A stretch of DNA of 64,000 bases from Bemisia tabaci (lineage: Eukaryota; Arthropoda; Insecta; Hemiptera; Aleyrodidae). Every line of letters starts with the position of its first letter. Positions within the stretch are counted from its first letter, which is position 1. The stretch spans positions 85,510,411-85,574,410 of the forward strand of contig NC_092793.1 of the NCBI RefSeq assembly GCF_918797505.1, written 5' to 3'. The position numbers and the translations under genes were made by a program. Below, one piece after another: positions 33,732 through 44,415 of this stretch. The notes under the pieces were generated by a model that made no database searches, was not told the origin of the DNA, and worked only from the letters and a program-made list of their open reading frames with translations.

Positions 33732-36115
33732 CCTGCTCAGAAGAAAGGAAAATTATCATTGGAGTGTTAATATCATGACAACTGAAGATGTCCCAAGAAG
33801 AAATACTCTTGTCCCTAGGAACACTCAGTTTCATCGTTCAGATTTTCAAATTCTACAAAGGCTGTCCCAGAGAAACTAGTAGTTGGCCTACACTGGGCAA
33901 ATATGCTGAATTCATGAAAAACGCTTTTCACCACTATTTGACACCCCTCCCCCTTGCCTTACGCCATTGGAAATGCAGGTGGAGTTGTGTCACTGGGAAA
34001 TTGTTGCACTCATGGAGCTGCATCGTGAAATTTGGACCAGTGATGCAAATCGATGGTGAAACAGCAGAAATGCATATATCGGTTGGCAGCATTGCAGACT
34101 TCTTGTCATGCTTTATTTTTGCATGGAAAACCACTTATAGTCATGCCTTGAAAACTTCAGTGATTTTTCTTCTCTAAGTGAAAAATATTCTATGAAAATT
34201 TCAGGCCATGTTCTTGTTTCAGTCTCCTTTTAACAAATAAAATAAGAGCAGAGATTTTGAGGCATCGCAACCAAGATACCCATATTTGAAGTTTCAACAT
34301 TGATAAATTGACAATGTAAGAGAACGTATTTTCATATTTTTTAAATCTTGAAAAAATTTGAAGATATGCAACACCAAAATTTCAAAATACATATATGATT
34401 TCCTCAAAGCTAAATTTTCAGCAATGCACCATCTGAATGAAAAATGCTTTCGTTGCCGCGTAAATAAGCTCAGAGAGTTAAAAAAAGGGTTTACAAACGA
34501 TTCAGGGTAGGCAACTAAACATACGTGTTAAAAGCCCCGAAAACGCTTCAAAGTAATAAGAAAAGTCCTGTTGGTAACCACCTACAAACGGTCTTTCCTG
34601 ATAAAGTTCTCCGAGTCAATAAAGTCTTAACTTAGAAAAATGAACGGACTTCGTTTTTGCTTTAGCCCATTCATTAATTATTTTCCATGATTAAGAGGTG
34701 AAATGATACATGATTTTGCTGATTTTCCCCGCACATCTGAGACTCTGTTTAAATTTTGGTACAATTCTAGGTTCTATTCGAATGATTCAATACATTGAGA
34801 ACTAGCAAGAAATCCGTACTACGCACAGGAAAACCCCCACCATCAGCAATCACTGTGATTAGTGATCAGTTACAAATTTTGTTTCTGAATATTTATTTAC
34901 TATTTCCAAATTAGCGAGACGCGCTGGTTTGATAAAAAGGCAGAGATTAGTAGTATGCTGATTAAAGCTGCAATCTTAGTGTGTTCTGCAGTAAGCTCAT
35001 ATGATAATTATAATAATCAAAATTACCCGCACAAAAGTTGGTTATTTTCATAAAGATTTGTTATTTTTGTCAGTTCAATTTTTAATTGAAGTCGGCTGGT
35101 GAGTTTCAGCCGAGAAAATTACGAGATTTAATCAACGGTTTCGTTCAAGCCTCAGCAATGGCGGGTTTTTCGTCTACACCGCGGAAAAAGCAAGATTTTT
35201 CCACCTGTATGTTCGCGAAAAATGTGTGATTTTTCTAGGGATTTTGTAAAAAGAATTACGCGACAATTACCACGATATCACGGCAAATACTTCGTGTTCC
35301 TAGCGCATTCCTAAGATCATTATAATTGCGCGTTATTCACATCAGTATCGTGGCATACACGCGAATTTCCGACTCAATTAAGACTGCATAGATGCGCGCA
35401 TACAACTCATAAACATCTGTTACTTGGGATGGGCGAAAACGTTTGATTTTCCTTCAATTTCGCGCGCGGTACCATATACGTACTCCGGAGTTCGAATAGT
35501 TGCTAGCTTCATTTCTGTTTGTTAAAAATGACAAATTGCAAGAATTCAATCTCGACGTTGCGAAAACTACAGGATTTAACCGTCGGTTTCCTTGCAAGAT
35601 TTAATTTTTTTTAAATAAAAAAAAAAAAAAAAAAGCATTAGCAATGATCCGAAATTTTGCAAGTATGACTCATATGTTTCGTTAAACTATGATAGAAACA
35701 GAAAGCAGGTGCAGAATGTCGAAGCGATGTTCTAGTTTTCCACCGCTGTCAGCGCCGCGTCTGCAAGCACAGTGTGACCGAGCCATCATCACAGTATAGA
35801 ACGCCTTCAAACTAGCTAGCGGTAATATGGATAACCCCCGTGGTGAAATAGTTGTATCAAGAACGCCTTCCATGATCGGAATCAAATATTGATGAAGTGC
35901 GCGCGAAAACCCCGTTTTTCCTCCGATTGCACCGTTGCCCACCTCGTTGTTCCATTTTGGTTTATTTATTTTATTTTTGAAGTCAAACAACAGCTTCTCT
36001 CAGAATTTTCCGAGAATTTGCCTAAATCATTTCAAACAGAAGATAAAAGTATCAAAAAGTGACGTGAAGCCTAAAAGACAGCAACTTTTTCACTTTCGGA
36101 CTTTGTTAAACTTTT

Positions 36116-36117
<2 letters not shown>
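33732..36117. other. upstream region of the C2orf69 homologue
   Basis: No exon is securely identified. Frames at 33,788-34,177 and 35,682-35,990 have no signature. CG-containing sequence near 35,140-35,490 would be a reasonable place for a promoter or leader exon, but nothing shows it directly. Confidence 0.35.

Positions 36118-36159
<42 letters not shown>
36118..36159 (+). repeat. poly(A) run of 42
   Basis: Uninterrupted A run; a similar 37-base run lies at 19,408-19,444. It may be a retroposon tail. Confidence 0.95.
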
Positions 36160-36160
<1 letters not shown>

Positions 36161-36199
36161 AGAAAACTAAAGGTCCCGCAGAGTACATTTTTAGTAAAC

Positions 36200-36743
36200 T
36201 TTAGCGAGGAAAAAAAAAACCTAAAGAAAACAAAAAGATCCGTGGAGCAAATGTCTCATACTTTCGCAGGAGACCAATACACAGATTTTCACGGCCCTGA
36301 GAGGGTAGCCCGGCAGCTGATGCAGGAGTCGGAGCTCGCAAAAATCACGGCGTTTCCAAAAGCGCGAGGCCGAACTCGTTACACCTCCCTCGCACTCGTT
36401 GGACGCTCAACTCGTTCCATCTTCCTCGCACCCGTTGCCCGTACTAGAAAAACCCACGTAAAACTAATCAGCTGTCTTCCAATGCGAGACGCGAAACTCC
36501 TTCCATCTCACTCGCACTCTCTCTCGCACTCATTGCGCTTGCGGAAGAATCGACCCACGCGGACCGCGATATCCCGCGAACCGGCGCGGCGGGCGGATCG
36601 CGAAATCCTCCCTTATCCGGCGCCTCGGGGTAGAGAGGGATCCCAGTGCGGTATCTCAGAGTCATACGACCTTCCGTCCACGAGATCCGCTGATGCGTGA
36701 GTGAGTGAGTCAATCAACGTGAAGTATGCTTTATTAGTATAGA
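36200..36743 (-). mobile_element. Helitron 5' end and body (different family)
   Basis: On the minus strand TCTATACTAATAAAG starts at 36,743, preceded by A, followed by a GACTCACTCACTCACGC run: a typical Helitron 5' terminus. Inside, a unit of the type GAGTGCGAGNGAGNTGNAACGAG repeats imperfectly about four times (36,370-36,540). The 3' end is not located, so the lower boundary is a guess. The 152-codon plus-strand and 81-codon minus-strand frames here are repeat-derived. Confidence 0.65.
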
Positions 36744-37368
36744 TTAGTCTGTTCAGGAATTAAAGAATGGGCTTTGAAAAATTTGAATACGAGTGTTGTA
36801 TTTATGAACATATTCTATGTCTCAATTGGAAAACAAATTATGTGCTTACTTGGAATGAGATATGTCTTTCTGATGCAAATTAGAGGTTAAGTAAAACTTG
36901 ATAACAGTTAATCATAGGAATTTGAAAGGTTCTTTCCATCAGTAAGAAAATTGCTGATAAAATTGGTAAGTTGCTTTTGTTAAACCACTCCTTCAATGGG
37001 TACGACTTCTGTAACTTGCATACGTGTAAGCTGCAACAAAAAATAAAAGGCAAAATATTATCGATCAGTTAAAATATGAGGCAGAATCTCTTCCTCAATT
37101 AATTTCTTTGTTATGATTGTGATCAAAGTCTCTGAAGTGTCCATCCTTCATACTTTCTTTTCTTTTCTTACATTCCGGGAACGTTTACAATTTCTACGTA
37201 GTAATCAACATGGAAGAACAGGGGTGCTCCAAAAACGTCTCACTGGCGACGTAACAGGAACGTGGAAAGGAACGTTGCTCTGTAAACCTAACCTAAAAAG
37301 TTAAAATTGCTCTTTCGCCGTTTCGCTGTCTACGTTTCCGGGACGTATAATTCAAAGTAGTCCGAAAC
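36744..37368. other. no gene recognised
   Basis: Several ACGTTTCC/GGAACGT strings at 37,170-37,345 resemble the ACGT-rich cluster at 39,190-39,470. Confidence 0.4.
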
Positions 37369-38286
37369 CATAGAGTACAATAGAGTCGCAAAGTACTGGA
37401 GCGGCGATGAAGCCAATCCATGAACAGGCGTTTCCGAGCCGCGTGTGCTCCGAAAATAGTGAACCATTTGTGAACCCAACGGCATTTTGTAACACGGCGG
37501 CTTATGGAGAAATCAAGAACTGCTTGTGGTTTTTAGGTATTTTATAATTCAATCAGCATTAATTTTCGCAAATTTTGCTATTTAAAGGTAGTCAAAGCCA
37601 TAATGAATCCATTGATGTATATTACTCCTGGATAATATTCATATTGGGATTTAATTTCTGACTTATACCAAGTGTGAACCTACCGGCATTTCTTATCACG
37701 GCGGCTTACGGGAAAAGCAACGACTGCCCGTGTTTTTTCGACATTTTTTAATTTCATCGATATTAATTTGTGCAAATTTTGCTATAATTAGATAGTCAAA
37801 GTCATAATGAATCCATTGATGTATATTACTCCTGGATAAAATTCATATAGGAATTTAATTTCTGACTTATACCAAGTGTGAACCAACCGGCATTTTTTTA
37901 CACGGTGGCTTATGGAGAAATCAACGACTGCTTGTGTTTTTTCGACTTTTTTTAATTCCATCGGTATTAATTTGTGCAAATTTTGCTTGAAATAGATATT
38001 CAAAGCCATAATGAATCCATTAATGTATGTTACTCCGAGATAATATTCATATATGGACTCAATTTCAGACTTATTACCGGCCTACTTATTTTAGCTGGTT
38101 CAGTGTGTGTCTAGCCGACGAACGGAGCCGAGTCGGGACTGTCGGGAGTGGGGAGCGCTGAGCGCGAGTCTCTGCGTATGCGTCATCGCTAGTCGCCGCA
38201 CACTAGTCTCCGGAGAACTGGACAAAACAGCCTCGAAAAGTGACTTCATCGGCGATCCAGTACTTTGCGACTCTATTGTACTCTAT
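37369..38286. mobile_element. TIR element with ~204-bp internal tandem repeats
   Basis: The ends CATAGAGTACAATAGAGTCG and its complement enclose about 918 bp. GTCCGAAAC (37,360-37,368) and GTCCAAAAC (38,287-38,295) may be a 9-bp target duplication with one change, as for Mutator-like elements. The left two-thirds is three tandem units of about 204 bp starting GTGAACC near 37,470, 37,674 and 37,878. No transposase. Confidence 0.65.
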
Positions 38287-38376
38287 GTCCAAAACACGCT
38301 GTACTAGAAAAGGCGGCACAGGCAGGACACAGGCCAGGAGCGCCCACTAGGTGGCGCTGCATTTCGCGGCGCAGAT

Positions 38377-38688
38377 TAGAGTCCCTATATACTGAGAGTC
38401 AAGACAATGCGAATCCATTTCTGATTGGTTACCCGGATTTTAGGCCTTCACAGTGTCACAAACGGGAATAAAGATTATATTTTCACCAATTGCAAAGATT
38501 ATAATCTGGAGTGGACCGAGGAATTTCGGGTTCGACAAGGAACAAACGGAATGAGAGAAGGAACGGAGAAAGGGATTTAAGAATGAGCCGATCAAAGATT
38601 ACGAAAAATGTTCAATTTGTGTAATCTTTATTCCCGTTTGTGACTCCATGAGGAGTGTTGTCTTGACTCTCAGTATAAAGGGACTCTA
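38377..38688. mobile_element. hAT-like MITE, copy 1 (312 bp, 8-bp TSD)
   Basis: The terminal repeats TAGAGTCCCTATATACTGAG and the complement of TAGAGTCCCTTTATACTGAG enclose 312 bp. GCGCAGAT is duplicated exactly at 38,369-38,376 and 38,689-38,696. A copy of identical length lies at 50,609-50,920. An 8-bp duplication with TAGAG-type ends suggests hAT. Confidence 0.9.
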
Positions 38689-38696
38689 GCGCAGAT

Positions 38697-39189
38697 TACT
38701 CAAAAAGTCTACAGCGCATGCGCAGCCCATGTCGGCACCAACCAAGTTCCTGGAATCAGTCTGATCAGCAAAGGTTGCAACTGTTCGAGAGAGTCCACCA
38801 TTTGTTATCTTGATATTGGCGTACCAAGTGATTTTCGCAGTTTAATGTTGTGCTTGAAGTGATGCTTATACCTCCGTGTTTAACATACATAAAAGCTCGT
38901 TAATTATCTGGTTTGCACTTACTTGTCTGTTTCTAATTCTGTATCTCAAGTCAATGTCCACAATTTTAACCTGTAGACCTCATGTTCTACTCTAAAACTG
39001 AAAGTGCTTATTCCTCCTCTAGTACGTACACATAAATGAAAGTCGTGCCTATGAAGTGAATGATAGTATTTTAATTAATCGTCATTTATCGCAAATAAGT
39101 AGATAATTAACGAAATTTTCTAATCGTAAACACGTTAGGAGAGAAAGAGACGCACAAACTACGAAAAGCCCAAAAATGAATGCCACACT
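38697..39189. other. no gene recognised
   Basis: Unassigned sequence between the MITE and the ACGT-rich cluster. Confidence 0.4.
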
Positions 39190-39475
39190 ATGTTTTGCGA
39201 ATAAAATGGATTCTAATGTTACTGCACGTCCGTGCAATGTAGTCACTGCCACGTCCCTGCAATGTAGACACTGCAACGTTCCTGCGACGTGGACACTGAA
39301 ACGTTCCTGTAAACGTTGTCGCTGACAACGTTTACACGGGAACGTTCCGGAAACGGTAATACATGGACATCCACGTAGAATTACACGTTCCGGTACACGT
39401 TGTTTTCCACGTGGAAGGTTTCACGAGAAACGTGGAATTCTACGTTGTTGTCAACGTTGAAATTGTTATCTGGGA
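39190..39475. repeat. ACGT-dense cluster
   Basis: Over about 280 bp there are more than fifteen AACGT/ACGTT/CACGT strings, including a perfect GTAAACGTTGTC / GACAACGTTTAC inverted pair near 39,310. Together with similar strings at 37,170-37,345 they may be the two ends of one diverged element. Confidence 0.55.
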
Positions 39476-40284
39476 ATTGTCACAACAAACATCGTGAGTA
39501 ACTTATGCCATTTTCATAGCAAAGGTACGTCACTGAAACATTTGTATGCTTTTCCACAATTTAGTATTCAAATAAAAACAGCAAAGCCTTCTACATCTTT
39601 TTGGAGGCAACAATTCTTATTTAGAGTCCAACCAACACCTTTTTAAGCGAAAATAACACAAGGTGCGGTTGCGGTAGTAAAAGCAAAGACGTGGATGAAA
39701 CCAAGCAATCAAAGAATAAACCCATTATGTACTCCTATTTCTCAAAAATATCAGTTTAATGGCCACTGAACGGTTCCAGAGCGGTTCAACGGTGCAAAAA
39801 CGTATTTACCATGCGACCTGCTACAGTGAAGCGAGTCAAAGGCAGAAGTCAGACATGATGCGGAGAAGCTCTTCCTTAATAGTTTCCTTAAAGTTTCCGA
39901 AACATAGTCTATGTTCCGTACCTATCTAGGACTTATCTTAAAAGAGACAATCTTAAAAGAGACTTTTTTAGAATTCACCCCCCCCCCCCCCCCGAATAAT
40001 TAGGTGATACATCGGTATTGTTAATTGTTTTGTATTTCTTCCCATTAACTCTTGGCTGGAAAGAACGGCGACTCACGCTTCAACATGCTGCGGATTAGGA
40101 AATTTGACGTAGTCAGAAAATCCTGCTTTCGGCTTCAGCGCGCCTTCACGCATCGTCCTTGGAAACAGAAAATGTGCGATGCTTCTGCGTGCTACAAACG
40201 CATGAAAACAGGAAGAGGCTCGTGCGTCTCTCAAAAGAGGGCCGGAAAGAAAAGAGGGGGGGAGGAGCCACTGAATGGAGCAAA
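39476..40284. other. no gene recognised; 16-C run
   Basis: Holds a C run at 39,978-39,993. The frames at 40,052-40,414 lead into Helitron H3 and carry no signature. Confidence 0.4.
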
Positions 40285-40310
40285 GAGGATACAAGGGGGC
40301 TTGTATCCTC
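40285..40310. repeat. perfect 11-bp hairpin at the H3 3' terminus
   Basis: GAGGATACAAG, GGGG loop, CTTGTATCCTC. It sits where the related copies have a GGGGGC/GCCCCC hairpin and CTAG. Confidence 0.85.
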
Positions 40311-42050
40311 AGGGGACGCCCCCTGGCCGCTACGCGGCCCAACCCCCTGAAGGCGCTCCGCGCCATCAATAGGCCGCCTCGCGGCCCTATTTTTACCCTT
40401 TTACCCCTTATCAATGTTGATTTTATTTGTCTCCTAAAAAATTACGATATGAGGTATACTTTACTTTCAGAATGAAATAATATTTGGCTTTGATGAATGA
40501 AGAATTTCTTTTTTTTTTTTTTTGAATCAATAGGACGCGTTTTGGAATAACTGCTTGATGAAATATTGCAGTAAAAAAACGAACAATGATAATCAGGTAA
40601 TACTTAAAATAGTCAGGAGATGGGGATCGAACCCACACCGTGATTCAAGCGGACGCATCCGACGTCTTAGACGACTCGGCCACCGCTCTTATGGAGATAC
40701 TAGGGGGCTACGCCCCCTGGCCGCTACGCGGCCCAACCCCCTGAAGGCGCTCCGCGCCATCAATGGGCCGCTTCGCGGCCCTGTTTTTACCCTTCTATCA
40801 GTGTTAGTTTTATTTTTCCCCTAAACAATTACGATATGAGGTATACTTTAATTTTAAACTTTACTTAAAATTACTTTAAAATTAAAAGGACGCGTTTTGG
40901 AATGATTGCTTGATGAAATATTGTAGTAAAACAATGAACAATGATAGTCAGGTAATAATTAAGAATTTCATGAGTCGGGGATCGAACCCACACCGAGTTC
41001 AAAGTGGACGCATTCGACGCCTTAGACGACTTGGTCACCGCTCTACGTGAGGGTTTTGGAGCGAATCTTGTGTACATAAGTGTAGAGCTGATGCGCAGGC
41101 TACACAGCTACTGTGCAACCTCCTCGACCACTGCGCATCCTCCCACGCATAGCGGTAGCAGTACCGGAGCATTCTATAAACTCACTCACTTTTATAACGT
41201 GATTTTAAAAAAAACCTGGGTCCTTTTTCCAAAATCTGATTACAGCGGGCTCATCTAGGGCCCAAAAATACGCAAAAATCAAAACCCACAAAATACGCAA
41301 AAATCATGGAAATCGGCCCGGTAGAACGCTCAAACGAACTATGACAAAAAGTATAAATTTACATTGTTTAAATGGGAGAATTCGCAACTTTACCACGTAA
41401 TATAAAAAAACCTGGGCCATATTTTGAAAATCTGAAAAGAGTTGGCTTATCTAGAGACAATTGCCCGTCGATAACAGCAAAAATCATTAAAATCGGCCCG
41501 GTAGAACGCTGGAACTAAGCGTTACCAGTTTCGCAAAATTAGGAGGTCTTGGAGGTCATAGTATAGATTGGGCGTGAATCTTGTGTAGATAAGTATAGAG
41601 CTGATGCGCAGGCTACCCAGCTACTGCGCAACCTTCTCGACCACTGCGCATCCTCCCGCGCACAGCGGTAGCAGTCCCGGAGCATTCCGTAAATTCACTC
41701 AATTTTATAACGTGGTGATAAAAAACCTGGGTCCTATTTCCAAAATCTGATTAGAGCGGGCTCATCTAGGGCCTATTACCTGTCGATTTACGCAAAAATC
41801 ATGGAAATCGGCCCGGTAGAACGCTCAAACCAACTATGACAAAAAGTATAAATTTACATTGTTTAAATTGGAGAATTCGCAACTTTACCACGTAATATAA
41901 CAAAACCTGGGCCATATTTTGAAAATCTGAAAAGAGTTGGCTTATCTAGAGACAATTGTCCGTCGATAGCCGCAAAAATCATTAAAATCGGCCCGGTAGA
42001 ACGCTGGAACTACGCGTCACCAGTTACGCAAAATTAGGAGGTCTTGGAGC
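40291..42050 (-). mobile_element. Helitron H3, split by nested Helitron H2
   Basis: The parts 40,291-40,699 and 41,568-42,050 align continuously with H1 once H2 is removed, with no base lost or gained at the junction (the joined segment TATGGAGATA+TTGGGCG has the same length as the matching parts of H2). Its 3' end differs from the family: the usual terminal hairpin is replaced by an 11-bp stem at 40,285-40,310. The 5' end decays into (AT)n and (GAT)6 at 42,050-42,078. Confidence 0.75.
40700..41567 (-). mobile_element. Helitron H2 (868 bp), nested in H3
   Basis: The minus-strand 5' end TCTATACTATGACCTCC lies at 41,567 with A outside. The 3' end CTAG is at 40,700-40,703 with T outside, preceded by the same GC hairpins as H1. 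It carries the tRNA-like segment (40,971-41,043) and no coding capacity. Confidence 0.87.
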
Positions 42051-42060
42051 TTATATATAT

Positions 42061-42078
42061 GATGATGATGATGATGAT
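42061..42078 (+). repeat. (GAT)n microsatellite
   Basis: Six GAT units directly after a short (AT) run at the degraded end of Helitron H3. Confidence 0.9.
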
Positions 42079-43240
42079 ATCAGTGGTTGGCACGGCACCA
42101 GACCCGAAGCCAGACGCGCGACTCAAAATAAACAGCCTCACTAATCACTACGACTTCTGGATGGAGCTGTGGTTAGCGGATGGCAGACGACGCGCGGTGA
42201 TAAGTTGAAAGCGCGCATTTTCAGCAATATTTTGACCTCACGTCACGCCGGCGCTACAATGCTACATCCAGCGCAGTTGAAATATGATGGGGAGTTAGGT
42301 TTAAATTAAAAATGCATCAGGTAGAGCGGAAGAAGAGAAGAATGAAAGAAGTATCCAGAAGAATTACAATGCAATGATGTTTCAGTACAGAATTAAAAGT
42401 ATTTTCCCATTTTAAAAATGCCTCAGTTTCCCCTTGGTTACTGCAAGGTCAGCCCTGTACTTACAAGGAGAAGAGGCATCAAAATTCACAGTTGAGACGG
42501 TTTCGGAGGTCAAAGTTTGTGTCAATCCTTACAATTCGAACACCATCGTTGCTATAATGAATGTGGATAGTGAGCGGATAAAAAGTACTTCCTGCATTGG
42601 AAACTTATCAATGGCTTACAAGGCACAGGTACATACCTACCCTTCGAAGTATTCCATGCAGAATCTATGAACTTTCATGAATAGTAATTTCCATGGATAT
42701 CCGCGGAAGTCAACGGTTGGCGCTCGGACGGTTGACAATTTCCTTTTCCATGGACGGGGGACGTCGATCTCGGGCTATGGATTCCGTGAAAATTCTACGG
42801 ATTCCCGAACTCATCCAAAAAATTTATCCAAAGCCAAAAACCAATACAATATTTTTAACACACTAAAAAAACTACTTGACGTCGGAGAGAGTCGAAATTT
42901 AGACTGTAGTGCGTCCGTCTAATTAGTGAATTATTAGACTTAAGGAAAGATTAAAAATAATATTATTTCTTTACCCACCAATGTTACGTGCTCTGAGAAA
43001 TTATATGCATTCAGATGAAGAAGTTATGCGGACGTGAGTGATCGTTCAAATTAATTTTAAGTAGGAGTCGGCGTAGAATCCGTGGATGTACCTTCTATCG
43101 CGTGTTCTTTGAATGCGCCATTATGGAAGCCGTGGCATCTCTTTGAAGTCCATGCCCTTTTCTAAGGAGATCCTCAGTTGTCCATGGAGAAATTGTATAC
43201 TTTCACGGATATCCACACAAAGCTACGGATATCTATACGC
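42079..43240. other. no gene recognised; host of the LINE insertion
   Basis: Unassigned sequence with recurring CCATGGATATCC / CCGTGGATG / CACGGATATCC strings (42,690-43,240, resuming after 43,789). This suggests an old short-repeat region into which the LINE fragment inserted. Confidence 0.4.
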
Positions 43241-43744
43241 TCTATGCAGAACATCACTCACCATCCATTCACTCAGCAAGATGCTAAAAAAGCTATGTGC
43301 GAACTTATCACAAAATCGTGGGAACAAGAATGGAGCACAAGTGAACAGAATCGTCTCCGTAGAGCCCCCATGCCGTATCCAAGAACATCTAACCACAAAT
43401 CAAGATCATGTGAAGTCCAAATTGCGCGTCTCAGGATAGGTCACACTTTTTTCACTCACAATCATATCATATCTAAAGAAAACCAACCCATCTGCCACTT
43501 CTGCAATTCATCACCTCTAACCATCAAACACATACTTATGGACTGCTCTTCCCTCCGATATCTCCAATCACAGATCTACTCCCCTACAATCAACAGAAAT
43601 ACAAACCCTCTTACATGCGATGAACCTAATATTACCACCAAAATTCTGAAACTCTTCACCTCTCTTAATTTAAAAATCCAAATTTTAGTTTATACTCCTA
43701 TTTTCAAAATTGTCTGTAAAGACGTTAATAGCCTGAGTCGCTGA
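43241..43744 (+). pseudogene. LINE pol C-terminal fragment with zinc-knuckle motif
   Basis: The open frame reads through SCEVQIARLRIGHTFFTHNH and CHFCNSSPLTIKHILMDC (C-x2-C-x8-H-x4-C), the arrangement after the RNase H region of many arthropod LINEs, and ends with stop TGA at 43,742-43,744 about 30 bp before the 3' end. RT and endonuclease domains are absent. The frame has no internal stop, so the insertion is fairly young. The upstream ATG at 43,178 lies in target DNA, not in the LINE. Confidence 0.88.
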
Positions 43745-43777
43745 ATGTCTTAAAATTATAATAACTAACTAACTAAC
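43241..43777 (+). mobile_element. 5'-truncated LINE with 11-bp TSD
   Basis: TATCTATACGC is duplicated exactly at 43,230-43,240 and 43,778-43,788. The 537-bp insert encodes the C-terminus of a LINE polyprotein and ends in (TAAC)n (near 43,760-43,778) rather than poly(A), as in the I-type and related clades. A short insert with a coding 3' part and a flanking duplication is a classic 5'-truncated target-primed insertion. Confidence 0.9.
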
Positions 43778-43788
43778 TATCTATACGC

Positions 43789-44415
43789 ATTCACAGATTT
43801 CCGTGAAAGGATATGGAATCTGTGCAAAACACTTTCAGCAGGGTGAGGATATATTTTAAGAGGTTTTAAACATCGACTGCGATCTATAGTAAATACTAAC
43901 CTCAATCCTCGCAGTACAATTCTGCAACTAGATGAGTTTTTGTAAGACTGCTGTCACGTTGACATTTTGCCCTGTGATTAGACGTGTTAGCCCACTGAAA
44001 AGAGATTTAAATTAAAATGATGAACGGCGTTTGAAGGAGGGTGCACACAAACTGATAGTAATTTACGCAAATACAGAAATAGATATAAATGATTAAAAAT
44101 GAAAATCCATAACAGATTATCAAAGAACCGGGTGATGGGCTAAAAAAACTATCTGCGGAGACAGTTATCCGAAAGTTTTGACTTACACTCATCACAAAAC
44201 ACATCGAATTTATAGGATACTAACTCTTGAGAGAACGAAAGAAATCCAAGCAGCGTTCACAAATTCGTCTCTCAGAAACTGTCATTTTACTATTTTCCTC
44301 TTACGAGGTGTTCTCACTCGTCCGAATAGTGTACTTGACTCGAATCTTGCCTATGTAAAACAGACACCATCTCCAAAAGCATTTACTATATGGGAGCAAA
44401 TCACCCCCGGCGAGA
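43789..44415. other. 3' side of the K2P gene, nothing else recognised
   Basis: No exon is seen. A polyadenylation site for the minus-strand channel gene would lie here, but I could not pick one with confidence. Confidence 0.4.

Noticed and set aside
36242..36713. 152- and 81-codon frames as genes
   Set aside because: Both overlap a Helitron 5' region with imperfect GAGTGCGAG repeats and have no conserved motif.
43178..43240. ATG at 43,178 as the start of the LINE-derived protein
   Set aside because: It lies outside the insertion, upstream of the target duplication.
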